NCBI GenBank assembly: GCA_937901965.1
Contig: CALGSW010000014.1
Location: forward strand, 1-64,000
Direction: 5' to 3'
DNA length: 64,000 nt
Origin: an uncultured Bacteroidota bacterium
GTDB taxonomy: Bacteria; Bacteroidota; Bacteroidia; Bacteroidales; UBA932
The position numbers and the translations under genes were made by a program. The stretch's first letter is position 1. Every line of letters starts with the position of its first letter. The notes beneath the pieces are model-generated. The model saw nothing but the letters and a program-made list of their open reading frames with translations, was not told the DNA's origin and searched no databases. This document shows positions 26,303-36,176 of this stretch, piece by piece.

Positions 26303-27454
26303 CTAGAGTTTTGTTATTCCTATCCCCGGCAAATCGTTAAGTGTTATCTTACCGTTTACTATAAGCATTCCTTTGTAAACATCATTGGAGATAAGCAGGT
26401 TGCCGTCCAGGTCTGCCCATTCTGTTTCAGGGGAAAGCTGGGCTGCAGCTGATATTGCACAAGATGTCTCAGTCATACACCCTATCATAAGTCTCATATG
26501 AAGTGCCTTTGCAAGAGAAATCATCTCTCTTGCCTCTCTCATTCCAGTACACTTCATAAGCTTGATATTAATACCGTGATATGCACCCTTCAATTTAGGA
26601 ATATCAGTGAGCCTCTGACACGCTTCATCTGCTATTACCGGAAGAGGGCTGTTTTCAGTTACCCATGCAGCCTCATCAAGAAGCAGTTTAGGCATAGGCT
26701 GCTCAATCATGTTGACATTTTTCTCATTAAGCCAGTGAATCATATCTAAGGCATAGTGCTTGTCTTTCCAGCCCTGGTTAGCGTCCACACAAATTATAGT
26801 ATCAGTGACTGATCTTATGGTATTCACCATCATTTTATCAGTCTTTTCATCCCTTCCAAGTTTTACCTTTATCACTTTGTATGGAGAAGCCTCTCTGGTC
26901 TTCTCCTTTACAACCTCCTCCGTATCCAACCCTACTGTAAAAGATGTATTTGGTGTTGTTTCAGGATTAAAGCCCCATATTTTCCACCACGGCTGGCCCA
27001 TAATCTTTCCTACAATATCGTGTAAAGCAATATCCACTGCTGCTTTGGCAGCTGTATTGTTTATAGCGATAGAATCCACATATGCCATGATATCCTGAAT
27101 CTGAAACGGAGAGTTGAACCTTGAAAGGTCAACCTTTTTCAGAAAATCAATTACAGAATTTTGAGTCTCGCCCAGATATGGAGGAAGAGCTGCTTCACCA
27201 TACCCCACTACCCCGTCCCACTCTATTTCAGTAAGAACAATAGGAGTGGTTGTTCTTGAAGAGTTAGCTATTGTGAATACATGCCTCATCTGTGCATCAT
27301 AAGGTCTGAAAGTCAAAACCATCTTTTTACTTCCACCCTTAAGTGCCGATTTGCTCTTTGATTGGGCAAAAAGGTCAAACGGATTTATCAGAGCTGTTGC
27401 TGCAGTAAGCAGACCAGCACTCTTTATGAAATTTCTTCTTGATGTCAATGTCAT
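26303..27454 (-). CDS. exported L-Ala-D/L-Glu epimerase (enolase superfamily)
   Basis: 383 residues. Epimerises dipeptides such as L-Ala-D-Glu from peptidoglycan to L-Ala-L-Glu. The barrel shows the catalytic Lys motif IKVKLG near 197, metal ligands in VDANQGW, EQPM and DEACQ, and the second Lys in INIKLMKC near 297. The N terminus has a Tat-type signal, SRRNFIKSAGLL with a hydrophobic run ending FAQ, so it acts outside the cytoplasm, unlike E. coli YcjG. It is the third gene of a minus-strand group with an NlpC/P60 peptidase and a GHL10 glycosidase, fitting breakdown of cell-wall peptides. Confidence 0.88.
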   Translation of the reverse strand: MTLTSRRNFIKSAGLLTAATALINPFDLFAQSKSKSALKGGSKKMVLTFRPYDAQMRHVFTIANSSRTTTPIVLTEIEWDGVVGYGEAALPPYLGETQNSVIDFLKKVDLSRFNSPFQIQDIMAYVDSIAINNTAAKAAVDIALHDIVGKIMGQPWWKIWGFNPETTPNTSFTVGLDTEEVVKEKTREASPYKVIKVKLGRDEKTDKMMVNTIRSVTDTIICVDANQGWKDKHYALDMIHWLNEKNVNMIEQPMPKLLLDEAAWVTENSPLPVIADEACQRLTDIPKLKGAYHGINIKLMKCTGMREAREMISLAKALHMRLMIGCMTETSCAISAAAQLSPETEWADLDGNLLISNDVYKGMLIVNGKITLNDLPGIGITKL

Positions 27455-27482
27455 CTCTATAAAGTTTGTTTGATGCTTAAAA

Positions 27483-28688
27483 TTAATTGGCTACGTACCA
27501 AGGATGTTTGTTAACAGAAATTATATCAGGATCCTTGTCAATCATTGTAAGTATTCTTCTTACTCTTACCAGTCTTTTTGAACCTTCATAGTAGTTATCT
27601 GCATCCGGAATTAATGAATTAATTCTTACAGATGTTGCTGAATGAATAAACTCCCCTTTTGCAATATGAATCCCCACATGTGTTACTCTCTCGGGTTTAT
27701 CCTCGGTAGCTTTTGATCCAAAGAAGAGCAAGTCACCAGGCAGAAGATTTCCAAAATCTTCAGTAATTTCAACATCCTCACCTGTTTTTGCCTGTTGTGA
27801 AGCATCTCTTTCAAGTATTACTCCGTTAAGGAAATATACAGTTTTGGTAAAGCCCGAACAGTCCATTGCCTTAATTGATGTACCACCCCACATATAAGGG
27901 AATCCCACAAATTGTTTTGCGGTTGACAGGATGTTCTCGGCAGTTGGGTTTCTTGACGCAAGCCATCCTGAGAACTCAGCTGTATGAGCAGCAGGAACAA
28001 ATGCCTCTCTTCCGTCCGGAAGTTCAACCTTAATATAGGAGCCTGCAGAAGCAACAAACTTAACAATATTGCCCATTATACCATCTGCAACTACATTCGC
28101 TCTGTCAGTTGCTCCATCACGAAACAATGTATAGTGAGTAGTGATTATAATCTTTTTTGCAGATTTCCACTCATTAAATTGTAGCTCATTCATATACGCT
28201 ATACTTCCTGATGAAACCCAGGCAATATATCCCTCAGGAGTGACTGCTCTGGTCCATCCGCCTCTCTTCTCCAGAATTTGCAATGGTGCACCCATTATTG
28301 TCTGAGTTGCAGATTCACTTGAGTAGTTAGGGGAGTATCTGAAATTTATTGCAGACTGATTTGTTACCCCAAAAATTTTGTCACCCAGAGCAGGATGAGG
28401 AAGTATGTTCATACTATCAAGTGCCACTATCCCGGACTCAGTCAACCTGGCCAGTAGTGTCTCCTTTGCCTGAGTTTCTGTAGTTGATCCTCTCAGGATA
28501 ATTGTGTCTCCCTTATCAGAAACCTCTAGTTTCGCTTCAAAGGTTTTGGATCTTCTGTCCGGAGCAAACTCCTCCTTAACGCTGTCAAAGATTTCTGAGA
28601 ATTTTGTCTCAATCTTCTCTTTCTTACTCTCTCCGGTGCAACCAAATAAAATAGCCGCTGCAGAGAAGGTTAGTAATAATTTTTTCAT
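27483..28688 (-). CDS. SH3-domain NlpC/P60 cell-wall peptidase, lipoprotein
   Basis: 401 residues. Lipobox LLLTFSAAAILFGC gives Cys17. Two bacterial SH3-like regions (~110-250; LEKRGGWTRAVTPEGYIAWV) precede the NlpC/P60 domain with catalytic Cys in AMDCSGFTKTV near 284, His in VTHVGIHI near 344 and the polar third residue in GEFIHSA. Such enzymes cut D-Glu-diamino-acid bonds in muropeptides, releasing L-Ala-D-Glu, the substrate of the epimerase encoded next. Confidence 0.92.
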   Translation of the reverse strand: MKKLLLTFSAAAILFGCTGESKKEKIETKFSEIFDSVKEEFAPDRRSKTFEAKLEVSDKGDTIILRGSTTETQAKETLLARLTESGIVALDSMNILPHPALGDKIFGVTNQSAINFRYSPNYSSESATQTIMGAPLQILEKRGGWTRAVTPEGYIAWVSSGSIAYMNELQFNEWKSAKKIIITTHYTLFRDGATDRANVVADGIMGNIVKFVASAGSYIKVELPDGREAFVPAAHTAEFSGWLASRNPTAENILSTAKQFVGFPYMWGGTSIKAMDCSGFTKTVYFLNGVILERDASQQAKTGEDVEITEDFGNLLPGDLLFFGSKATEDKPERVTHVGIHIAKGEFIHSATSVRINSLIPDADNYYEGSKRLVRVRRILTMIDKDPDIISVNKHPWYVAN

Positions 28689-28713
28689 CAGATGGGGTTT
28701 TTATGTGATTAGT

Positions 28714-30261
28714 TTAGTTTGATTTACTGAATTTAACTGCTTTACTTTCATTAAAAAGCCTGTCCAGAGCCGATATATAATAATCGTAATCTCCGTTTTG
28801 TGCAATTTCAAGTGAAGTCTCTCCGGTTAGCGCAACAATTGCCTCACTTTGGTTGAAATCAGGTGTAACGCCTTTATTGAATTTATATATCAGATAATAA
28901 TATGCTCTTTCTGAGTTAATCTCTGAAATATCAGCATCTCCTTCAGGAATTGGATCACCACTCCAAGCCAAATGTAACTTACCCTGCTTTGACAATATGG
29001 AAGCCTTTGAAGGCGGAGCCGGCGGTGTAGTTTCAAACCCCCTCAAGGCAGGGGTTATAGATGGTGCCGGATAGAGCTCAGTCAGTACTTTATTAATAAC
29101 CAGCGTATTTCTCTTCATATCCTTAGCACTGAAATAGCAGACTCCATGATATTCAGGAATATCTCTTAACATCTCAGCTTGTCTCCGTATCTCCTCAGCA
29201 CTTCTCCAGGCCTCAACCTTAGAGTTTTTATCTAGCTTATATGTTCCCAAACCTCCGTAAACAGGTGTACCTGCAGAGTACTCCCTCCACCACTGAGCTA
29301 GTATCTTGAAATCAGCAGCCGGATATCCAATGTTAAAATATAACTGAGGCAAAATATAATCAAGCCATCCGGCCTCCATCCATTTTAGAATGTCGGCATG
29401 CAGGTGATCATAGTTGGTGTATCCAAAACTTCTGGTATCAGAACCCCTAGGATCCTCTGCCTTATTTCTCCAGACAGCATAGGGACTTATTCCAAATTTT
29501 ACATATGGTTTAATTGACTTGATTGTGTCCCTTAACATCTTTACCACTATATCTACATTCTCCCTTCTCCACGCCATCTTATCCTCTCTCTTGTACCCTC
29601 TGTTATGTTTTGCAAATGAGGACTCGTCAGAAAAGTCATTATTTGGATAGAAATAGTCATCAAAGTGAATACCATCAAGATCATATCTGGTAACAAGGTC
29701 CTTTATAACATTTGTCAGAAACTCTCTGGTTTCCGGATATGCCGGATCGAAATAGAGTCTTCTTCCGTGTTTAACAAAGAGATATGGTTTCTTTCTGTAG
29801 ATATGATCCTCAGACATATCTTTAATATTGTCCACATTCTGACTTACTCTGTAGGGGTTTAGCCATGCATGAAGTTCCATCCCTCTTTTATGTGCCTCCT
29901 TAATCGCAAATGCAAGTGGATCATAAAAGGGAGAAGGTGCTTTTTTTTGGTCTCCGGTCAAATATATTGACCAAGGCTCAAGACCCGGTTTATAGAAAGC
30001 ATCTGCAGCCGGCCTCACCTGTAAAACAACAGCGTTAAAGTTCATGCTCTTATAGAGATCCAGCATATGTATCAACTCTTTTTTTTGCTGATCCGCAGAG
30101 AGGTTTGGTGAAGATGGCCAGTCTATATTGTTTACAGTCGCAATCCATACAGCTCTCCACTCCCTCTTTCCGTCATAACTTCCCTTTGCATCAAGGGTGG
30201 AGATAAATAAAATTGATAAAACCGATAAAGTTCTAAGAATGTGCTTTATAGAAAAAATCAT
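28714..30261 (-). CDS. family 10-like glycosyl hydrolase (GHL10, DUF187)
   Basis: 515 residues with signal peptide (to ~25). The GHL10 barrel covers ~30-370: EWRAVWIATVNNIDWPSS, FNAVVLQVRPAADAFY, HAWLNPYRVS and LDGIHFDDYFYP, with acidic residues in the substrate cleft. A C-terminal fibronectin-like part follows (~410-510). The family is related to GH13/GH66 barrels; E. coli YddW/DigH cleaves denuded peptidoglycan glycans. Its company with NlpC/P60 and Ala-Glu epimerase genes fits a cell-wall degradation operon. First gene of the group. Confidence 0.9.
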   Translation of the reverse strand: MIFSIKHILRTLSVLSILFISTLDAKGSYDGKREWRAVWIATVNNIDWPSSPNLSADQQKKELIHMLDLYKSMNFNAVVLQVRPAADAFYKPGLEPWSIYLTGDQKKAPSPFYDPLAFAIKEAHKRGMELHAWLNPYRVSQNVDNIKDMSEDHIYRKKPYLFVKHGRRLYFDPAYPETREFLTNVIKDLVTRYDLDGIHFDDYFYPNNDFSDESSFAKHNRGYKREDKMAWRRENVDIVVKMLRDTIKSIKPYVKFGISPYAVWRNKAEDPRGSDTRSFGYTNYDHLHADILKWMEAGWLDYILPQLYFNIGYPAADFKILAQWWREYSAGTPVYGGLGTYKLDKNSKVEAWRSAEEIRRQAEMLRDIPEYHGVCYFSAKDMKRNTLVINKVLTELYPAPSITPALRGFETTPPAPPSKASILSKQGKLHLAWSGDPIPEGDADISEINSERAYYYLIYKFNKGVTPDFNQSEAIVALTGETSLEIAQNGDYDYYISALDRLFNESKAVKFSKSN

Positions 30262-30322
30262 GACAGTTTGGGGTTAGTTAATCCTTACAAAGATATTATA
30301 TTTGTGCAAAATATAAGGAAGA

Positions 30323-30769
30323 ATGATAGTAGATTCACTTAAAGGATTTGAAAGATATACATCCCTTCACCCATTGTTTGACAGGGCTTTTAAATACATA
30401 GGAAAAACTGATCTTTTATCTATGGCACCGGGTGAGTATGAAATAGATGGAAGAGACATCTATATTAAAATATGGGAAGGTCAATGCAAAGACAATGAGA
30501 TTCCAAAGCTCGAAGTTCACGACACATATATTGATATTCACATTGTGTTAAAGGGCACAGAGACAATAGGAATAAGGGACAGAAGCAGATGTCAGGGAGA
30601 CAATATACCTTACGATGAAAAAAACGATGTAGCCTATCTTGATGAAGAGCCCGAGAACTTTGTTAGTCTGGGGGAGATGAATCTTGCGGTAATATTTACA
30701 CATGACGCACACGCCCCGCTCATAGGCAACGGTATTGTCAAGAAAGCAATCGTAAAAATCAGAATGTAG
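30323..30769 (+). CDS. YhcH/YjgK/YiaL family protein
   Basis: 148 residues, a cupin-like beta-barrel family (DUF386). The signature HDTYIDIHIVLKGTETIGI near 68-86 and a second metal-ligand region at FTHDAHAPL near 130 are visible. Relatives are linked to sialic acid and other sugar catabolism and to sugar anomerisation, with the function open. A GTG start of the next gene overlaps its stop by one base, so the two form a translationally coupled pair. Confidence 0.88.
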   Translation: MIVDSLKGFERYTSLHPLFDRAFKYIGKTDLLSMAPGEYEIDGRDIYIKIWEGQCKDNEIPKLEVHDTYIDIHIVLKGTETIGIRDRSRCQGDNIPYDEKNDVAYLDEEPENFVSLGEMNLAVIFTHDAHAPLIGNGIVKKAIVKIRM

Positions 30770-31731
30770 TGGACAGTTCTATTCCACCTTTCAGAGAGGG
30801 TAAACGATACAACTCTTTTGTAGGATATTTCAGAGAGAGGTATGGAACCAGATTACAAAAAATTGTAATTGACGCAGGATTTACATGCCCTAACAGAGAC
30901 GGGACAGCTGGTTCAGGAGGTTGTACATATTGTGATAATGATGCGTTCCACCCTTCGTACTCCACTCCTGACAAGCCGATTATTCAGCAAATAGAGGAGG
31001 GTATTGCTTTTCACAAAAACAGATATCGTCGGGCAGCCGCTTATCTTGCTTATTTTCAACCTTATTCAAATACGTACGCACCCCTTAAAACTCTGCAAAA
31101 TAGATATAACGAAGCTCTTTTACACCCTGAAGTTAAAGGTATTGTACTGGGCACAAGACCAGACTGCATTGATGATGAAAAACTGGACTGGCTCGCAGAG
31201 CTAGCTAAAGAGAAGATAGTTATCATTGAGTATGGGGTGGAGTCTGTGTATGATAAAACACTGAAGAGAATAAACAGAGGGCACAGCTACTCAACTACCC
31301 TTACTGCACTCCAGAAAACGGCAGAAAAGGGCATTGACCAGGGAGCCCATTTTATATTCGGTCTTCCCGGTGAATCAAGAAGTGAAATGCTCGCTATGGC
31401 AGATGAAATCAACAGAATGCCTGTTAATTCAGTAAAGTTCCACCAGCTTCAGATTGTAAAGGGAACCTATATGGAGCAAGAATTCAAAGAGACTCCTGAG
31501 GATTTTGTCCAGTCTACAATGGAGGAGTACATTGATTTTTTTATTGATTTTCTTGAATTGTTAAAGCCTTCAATTCATATAGAGAGATTCGCGGGAGAGG
31601 TTCCTCCAAAGTTCCTTAATCATATGCCCTGGGGAACAATCCGCTATACAGAGCTTCATCGCTTAATGGAGAAGAGATTAAGCGAACGGGACACATGGCA
31701 GTCCCGTCGCTATAGTCCTCAGAATTTCTAA
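30769..31731 (+). CDS. YhcC-like radical SAM protein (TIGR01212 type)
   Basis: 320 residues. The cluster motif is CPNRDGTAGSGGCTYC, C-x11-C-x2-C, characteristic of the YhcC/Elp3-like TIGR01212 family rather than the usual CxxxCxxC. EYGVESVYDKTLKRINRGH and HFIFGLPGE support the barrel. Substrate unknown. I use the GTG at 30769, which overlaps the previous stop; the first ATG inside the frame would cut off conserved residues. The 3' end overlaps the convergent peptidase gene by four bases. Confidence 0.9.
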   Translation: MDSSIPPFREGKRYNSFVGYFRERYGTRLQKIVIDAGFTCPNRDGTAGSGGCTYCDNDAFHPSYSTPDKPIIQQIEEGIAFHKNRYRRAAAYLAYFQPYSNTYAPLKTLQNRYNEALLHPEVKGIVLGTRPDCIDDEKLDWLAELAKEKIVIIEYGVESVYDKTLKRINRGHSYSTTLTALQKTAEKGIDQGAHFIFGLPGESRSEMLAMADEINRMPVNSVKFHQLQIVKGTYMEQEFKETPEDFVQSTMEEYIDFFIDFLELLKPSIHIERFAGEVPPKFLNHMPWGTIRYTELHRLMEKRLSERDTWQSRRYSPQNF

Positions 31732-33758
31732 TCCTCAAGCATGGGTTTGGTTGAAATTCTCTCTCCGGTTGCTTCGGTCATCCACTTTTGCGGTGCAACA
31801 CTTCCAATAGAGTAGATTCTCATAACCTCTTTTGCCCAGTCTTTTCCCTTGTAGAATTTCTCAAGCTGATATTCAATGATGTGTCCCAGAGGATAATTAG
31901 CCAGATACAAAGGAGTATTTATCATATGTGAGTATATTGCAAGCAGAGGCAAATCCTCACCACCCAGCACCGGTTTGTAGTATTTATTCCAAATATCTTT
32001 TGCAATACTTATGACAGCCTCCTTTAGCATCTTTGCATCTGCGTCCGGATTTGCATACATCCACTTCCAGACATTAATGTCAACAAGAGCAACACCCATA
32101 ATTTCATAAGATCCCCAGAAAATATCAAGTTCAGTCATCTTTGCCTGCTCTGGATTATTATTTGAATACCCCAGAAGCTGCAAATCTCTCTTCTGGAATA
32201 CAAAAGCATTTGCTTCAGTAAAAGCGGTATTTGGAACACCATTTAACATATAGTAATCGACATCCCTAAGACTGATTGTCTGCTCAACATTATGACCCAG
32301 TTCGTGAACTGCAATATTGAATCCTTTGTAATCCATGCCACCTTTTGAGAGCCTGGTTCTTAGTCTGGCAAGCTCCTCTTTTGTGGAGGCCCCCCAGGCG
32401 TGTCCTGATCCTCTTGCAGCCTCAACAATTATTGCATCTCCCAACTCATCGGCTTTCACAGGAGGGAACCCGAATCTCTTCAGCATTGATGGTATAGCCT
32501 TATCAAATGCCTCTGCATTAGGGAAGAGTGATTTTGTTTTTGCAGTAAGGGCCTCTTCCGATATTGTACTTCTTGACTTAAAGCCGTCATACCAGATATC
32601 AAACGGCTCAAGCGGCCTTCCGAGTCTCTCACTAATCAACGAAGCTACTTTAGCAACTTTAGGAGAACTTATATACTCTGTAAACATCTGCTCAATATCC
32701 TCTACTTTTATCTGCATAGCTCCGTCAAAAGCTCTGCTGATAGCATCCGGATAAGCAAAGGAGTATTTGTCAACCTCCTGCTGAGCACGGAATTGTTTTA
32801 AAAGAACCTCATACCTTCTCTCTCCTTCCGGTTCAGAATCAGACTGCTTCCCATCAACTATAATACTGTTTGAAAATGGTTTCCAGTCATACTGATTGCT
32901 GTTAATTACACTTTTGGGTATAGTTTGTTCGACAATATGCAACATAACCCTTAATACCATCCTTTGCTTCTCAAGATTATCAGGAACATTTGCATAATTT
33001 GATTTTATCTCATCCCTCAGATTCCAGTGGCTGAGAAGGACCATATCTGAAGGGAATAGTTTCCTGCCATCTTCAGTAACCAAATTACCCATCATGATAT
33101 TATAATCAGCTATATAACTTTCTGCTGTAGCTTCAGCATCTGCAACCATTTGCTTTACAGAAGCAGGAGGATCAGGAGTAAAGACATCGCCCATCCTGGC
33201 ATAAGCCCACTCAACTCTGCTCCAGTTCTCTCCCAGCTCTTCCTTCTCTTTAAGGGTGTAAAACGGAAAATTAAGGATGGTCATGAATGCAATTTTATTA
33301 TTGTAAAGATCCTCTGACAGGTGGCTGGAGGGATCGTATGCACCGAATATATAATCGGCCTGTGTAAGAGTGTCACCGTCAAGATGCATAGGCTTTTTTA
33401 GTTCAACACTCATCTTGTTATATCCACCCCATACAGCCTCAAAAGCGACAGATAATTTATTAAAGAGTTCAAATCTTGCCTCCGGAGTGACTGCATAGTT
33501 AGCCACGCAGAATTCAACGAATTCTTCAGGTGTGCCAAATTTTGCCCGCCACTGCTGAGCAACCTGTTTTACCCCTGCAGAGAGCAATGTAGTATCGGTT
33601 AATGAGGGGTTATTGCTCAAAATCTTTTCAATGGCTTCGTTAACCACAGTTGTCTCAATATTTGAAACCTCCATCTTCTCTGGTTTTTCTTTTGTGTTTG
33701 CACATGACCACGCCAACGCGACAGCCATAGTAAAAATTAGTACTAGTCTGTTTTTCAT
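31728..33758 (-). CDS. zinc metallopeptidase lipoprotein (gluzincin)
   Basis: 676 residues. Lipobox LAWSC gives Cys19. HELGHN near residue 487 provides the zinc His pair and catalytic Glu, and TEANAF some 25 residues later supplies the third, Glu, ligand, the gluzincin pattern. The long helical body resembles M3/M49-type oligopeptidases in outline, but I cannot place it in a named family with certainty. Being a lipoprotein, it probably trims peptides at the envelope. Monocistronic; no signal of an operon. Confidence 0.8.
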   Translation of the reverse strand: MKNRLVLIFTMAVALAWSCANTKEKPEKMEVSNIETTVVNEAIEKILSNNPSLTDTTLLSAGVKQVAQQWRAKFGTPEEFVEFCVANYAVTPEARFELFNKLSVAFEAVWGGYNKMSVELKKPMHLDGDTLTQADYIFGAYDPSSHLSEDLYNNKIAFMTILNFPFYTLKEKEELGENWSRVEWAYARMGDVFTPDPPASVKQMVADAEATAESYIADYNIMMGNLVTEDGRKLFPSDMVLLSHWNLRDEIKSNYANVPDNLEKQRMVLRVMLHIVEQTIPKSVINSNQYDWKPFSNSIIVDGKQSDSEPEGERRYEVLLKQFRAQQEVDKYSFAYPDAISRAFDGAMQIKVEDIEQMFTEYISSPKVAKVASLISERLGRPLEPFDIWYDGFKSRSTISEEALTAKTKSLFPNAEAFDKAIPSMLKRFGFPPVKADELGDAIIVEAARGSGHAWGASTKEELARLRTRLSKGGMDYKGFNIAVHELGHNVEQTISLRDVDYYMLNGVPNTAFTEANAFVFQKRDLQLLGYSNNNPEQAKMTELDIFWGSYEIMGVALVDINVWKWMYANPDADAKMLKEAVISIAKDIWNKYYKPVLGGEDLPLLAIYSHMINTPLYLANYPLGHIIEYQLEKFYKGKDWAKEVMRIYSIGSVAPQKWMTEATGERISTKPMLED

Positions 33759-33797
33759 AACCGTTTAGTTTGACCCCTAAGATAACCATTTTTTATT

Positions 33798-33805
33798 TAT
33801 CTTTG
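33798..33805 (+). promoter_or_regulatory. -7 box of the guaB operon
   Basis: TATCTTTG 21 bases before the guaB ATG at 33827. No TTG at the -33 spacing. It shows that the upstream in-frame codons from 33770 are not the start. Confidence 0.5.
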
Positions 33806-33826
33806 CCAATTATAACAATACCAGCC

Positions 33827-35296
33827 ATGCAATCACTAGCAAACAGAATTATTCCGGAAGGGCTTACTTTCGATGATGTTCTTCTGATACCTGCCCGCAG
33901 CGAAGTACTTCCAAGAGAGGTAGATCTTTCAACAATGTTCTCCAGAAATATAAAAATCAGTGCACCTGTAGTATCTGCAGCTATGGATACTGTTACGGAG
34001 GCTGCACTGGCTATTGAAATTGCAAGAGAGGGGGGTATTGGTGTTATTCATAAGAATATGCCAATTGAAGCTCAGATGGAGCATGTGAGGAAAGTGAAGA
34101 GGGCAGAAAACGGAATGATTTATGACCCTATTACCATACTTAAGGATTCCACAGTGGGCGGAGCCATCCAGATAATGAAGGAGAATGGCATTGGCGGTAT
34201 TCCGGTTGTAGATGAAAACAGAACACTCATAGGGATTGTAACCAACAGAGACCTGAGGTTCATTGACAATCTGAACACCCCTATTGAGGAGATTATGACA
34301 AAGGAGAATCTTATCACCGCACCTAAGGGGACTGATTTGCAACAAGCTTCTGCAATTTTAAAGAGATATAAAATTGAAAAACTGCCTGTTGTTGACAATA
34401 AGGGCAAATTAATTGGACTTCTTACTTATAAGGACATCACTAAAATCAAGGATAACCCGCAGGCCAGCAAAGATGAGAAAGGGCGTCTGTTAGTTGCTGC
34501 AGCTGTAGGAGTTGCCTCAGATACCCTTTTAAAAATTGAGAAGCTTGTATCTGTTGGTACAGATGCTGTTGTTATTGACACTGCCCACGGGCACTCAGTG
34601 AATGTCCTCAAGACAATTAAAATGGCCAAAGATGCATTTCCCGGGTTAGAGATTATTGCCGGAAACGTTGCAACCGGAGAGGCTGCAAAGGCACTTGCAG
34701 AGTGCGGGGTTGACGGAGTAAAGGTGGGAATAGGACCAGGTTCAATATGTACAACACGCGTAGTTGCCGGTGTAGGTGTTCCCCAGCTTACTGCTATAAT
34801 GCTGGCAGCCGAGGCTCTAAAGGGTACAGGGATTCCAATAATTGCCGATGGTGGTATAAGATACTCAGGAGATATTGTAAAGGCTCTTGCAGCAGGCGCA
34901 TCCACAATTATGGCAGGGTCTTTGTTTGCAGGAGTAGAAGAGTCACCTGGAGATACTATAATTCTAAACGGAAGAAAGTTCAAAGCTTACAGAGGAATGG
35001 GATCACTTGAGGCAATGCAGCAAGGATCAAAGGACAGATACTTTCAGGATATGGAAGATGACATTAAGAAACTTGTTCCTGAAGGAATAGTAGCACAGGT
35101 GCCATACAAAGGAACTCTGAGTGAAGTGATTTATCAGATGCTGGGAGGTTTAAGAGCCGGAATGGGATACTGTGGGGCCCGGAATCTTCAGGAACTGCTT
35201 AAGGCAAACTTTGTTAGAGTTACTGCCGCCGGTGTTATAGAGAATCATCCGCACGATGTTACAATTACCCGCGAGTCTCCCAATTACAGCAGGTAA
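33827..35296 (+). CDS. guaB: inosine-5'-monophosphate dehydrogenase
   Basis: 489 residues. Oxidises IMP to XMP with NAD, the committed step of GMP synthesis. Starts MQSLANRIIPEGLTFDDVLL; a CBS pair sits at ~95-200 inside the barrel; the catalytic loop GPGSICTTR near 302 holds the nucleophilic Cys, and the flap contains YRGMGSLEAM near 400. Length is typical. First gene of a tight row with two PPIase-type proteins and an OstA-like gene. The 16-base spacing to the next gene suggests co-transcription. Confidence 0.97.
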   Translation: MQSLANRIIPEGLTFDDVLLIPARSEVLPREVDLSTMFSRNIKISAPVVSAAMDTVTEAALAIEIAREGGIGVIHKNMPIEAQMEHVRKVKRAENGMIYDPITILKDSTVGGAIQIMKENGIGGIPVVDENRTLIGIVTNRDLRFIDNLNTPIEEIMTKENLITAPKGTDLQQASAILKRYKIEKLPVVDNKGKLIGLLTYKDITKIKDNPQASKDEKGRLLVAAAVGVASDTLLKIEKLVSVGTDAVVIDTAHGHSVNVLKTIKMAKDAFPGLEIIAGNVATGEAAKALAECGVDGVKVGIGPGSICTTRVVAGVGVPQLTAIMLAAEALKGTGIPIIADGGIRYSGDIVKALAAGASTIMAGSLFAGVEESPGDTIILNGRKFKAYRGMGSLEAMQQGSKDRYFQDMEDDIKKLVPEGIVAQVPYKGTLSEVIYQMLGGLRAGMGYCGARNLQELLKANFVRVTAAGVIENHPHDVTITRESPNYSR

Positions 35297-35312
35297 AAAT
35301 TATATTCAGCTT

Positions 35313-36176
35313 ATGAGGTGTAGTATTTTCCTTTTTATTGTTCTGTTTTTTGCAACCTCTTGCAAATATCTTGAATTCCGCTCTGGAGATGATGTTGTGG
35401 CAGAGGTAAACGGAGAGAAGCTTTTCGCCTCTGAAGTACGAGCCCTTATCCCTGCGGGGACTCCTCCGGCAGACAGTGTTGAAATGCTCAAACAATATAT
35501 TAACAGATGGGCACTAAAACACCTGCTCTTAAAAAAGGCAGAGGATGAGTTATCAAAAGAGGAGAGAGATGTTGAGCAAGAGATTGAAGATTACAGATCC
35601 TCTTTGCTAATGTACAGATTTGAAAAGAACTATATTGATCAAAGGCTTGACACAACTATTTCTGAGCAGGAGTGCAAGGAGTATTATGATAAAAATGCCC
35701 CTCATTTTATTTTGTCTTCACCTGTGGTAAAGGCAAGATTCGCTAAAATATCAAATACATCGCCAAATCTTGCAAATCTGAAAAGAGGTTACAAAGCAAA
35801 TTCAATTGAGGATATAGAGGATTTTGAACGCCTTTGCTATAGCTCTGCAGAAAAATATGGCAATTTCAACAACCAGTGGGTAGATCTCTCAATGGTTGCA
35901 AGAGAGGTTCCCTATGATAATCAAACACTTGAGAGAGCTTTGGGGACAGGCAATGCTGTAGAAATATCTGATTCTTCATATACATATCTGGTTTACTTCA
36001 ATGATAAGTTTCTCTCAGGCACAATAGCGCCATTTGAATACTATCTTCCTGAAATAAAAGAGATAATACTAAGTAAAAGGAAACAACAACTGGTTGCAGA
36101 TCTTGAAAAAAATCTCATCAGAGAGGCGATTGAACAGAACCATCTAAAAACGAATATTAACAGAGAACAAAAATGA
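35313..36176 (+). CDS. SurA-like periplasmic folding factor, lipoprotein (no clear PPIase domain)
   Basis: 287 residues. Start chosen at the ATG at 35313; signal CSIFLFIVLFFATSC gives a lipoprotein with Cys17. VVAEVNGEKLFASEVRALIP is the SurA/PpiC N-terminal chaperone pattern, followed by long helices. The region where a parvulin domain should be (~140-245) lacks the usual GG-x-LG and core His motifs, so it may be a chaperone without isomerase activity. It overlaps the next gene by four bases (ATGA). Confidence 0.8.
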   Translation: MRCSIFLFIVLFFATSCKYLEFRSGDDVVAEVNGEKLFASEVRALIPAGTPPADSVEMLKQYINRWALKHLLLKKAEDELSKEERDVEQEIEDYRSSLLMYRFEKNYIDQRLDTTISEQECKEYYDKNAPHFILSSPVVKARFAKISNTSPNLANLKRGYKANSIEDIEDFERLCYSSAEKYGNFNNQWVDLSMVAREVPYDNQTLERALGTGNAVEISDSSYTYLVYFNDKFLSGTIAPFEYYLPEIKEIILSKRKQQLVADLEKNLIREAIEQNHLKTNINREQK

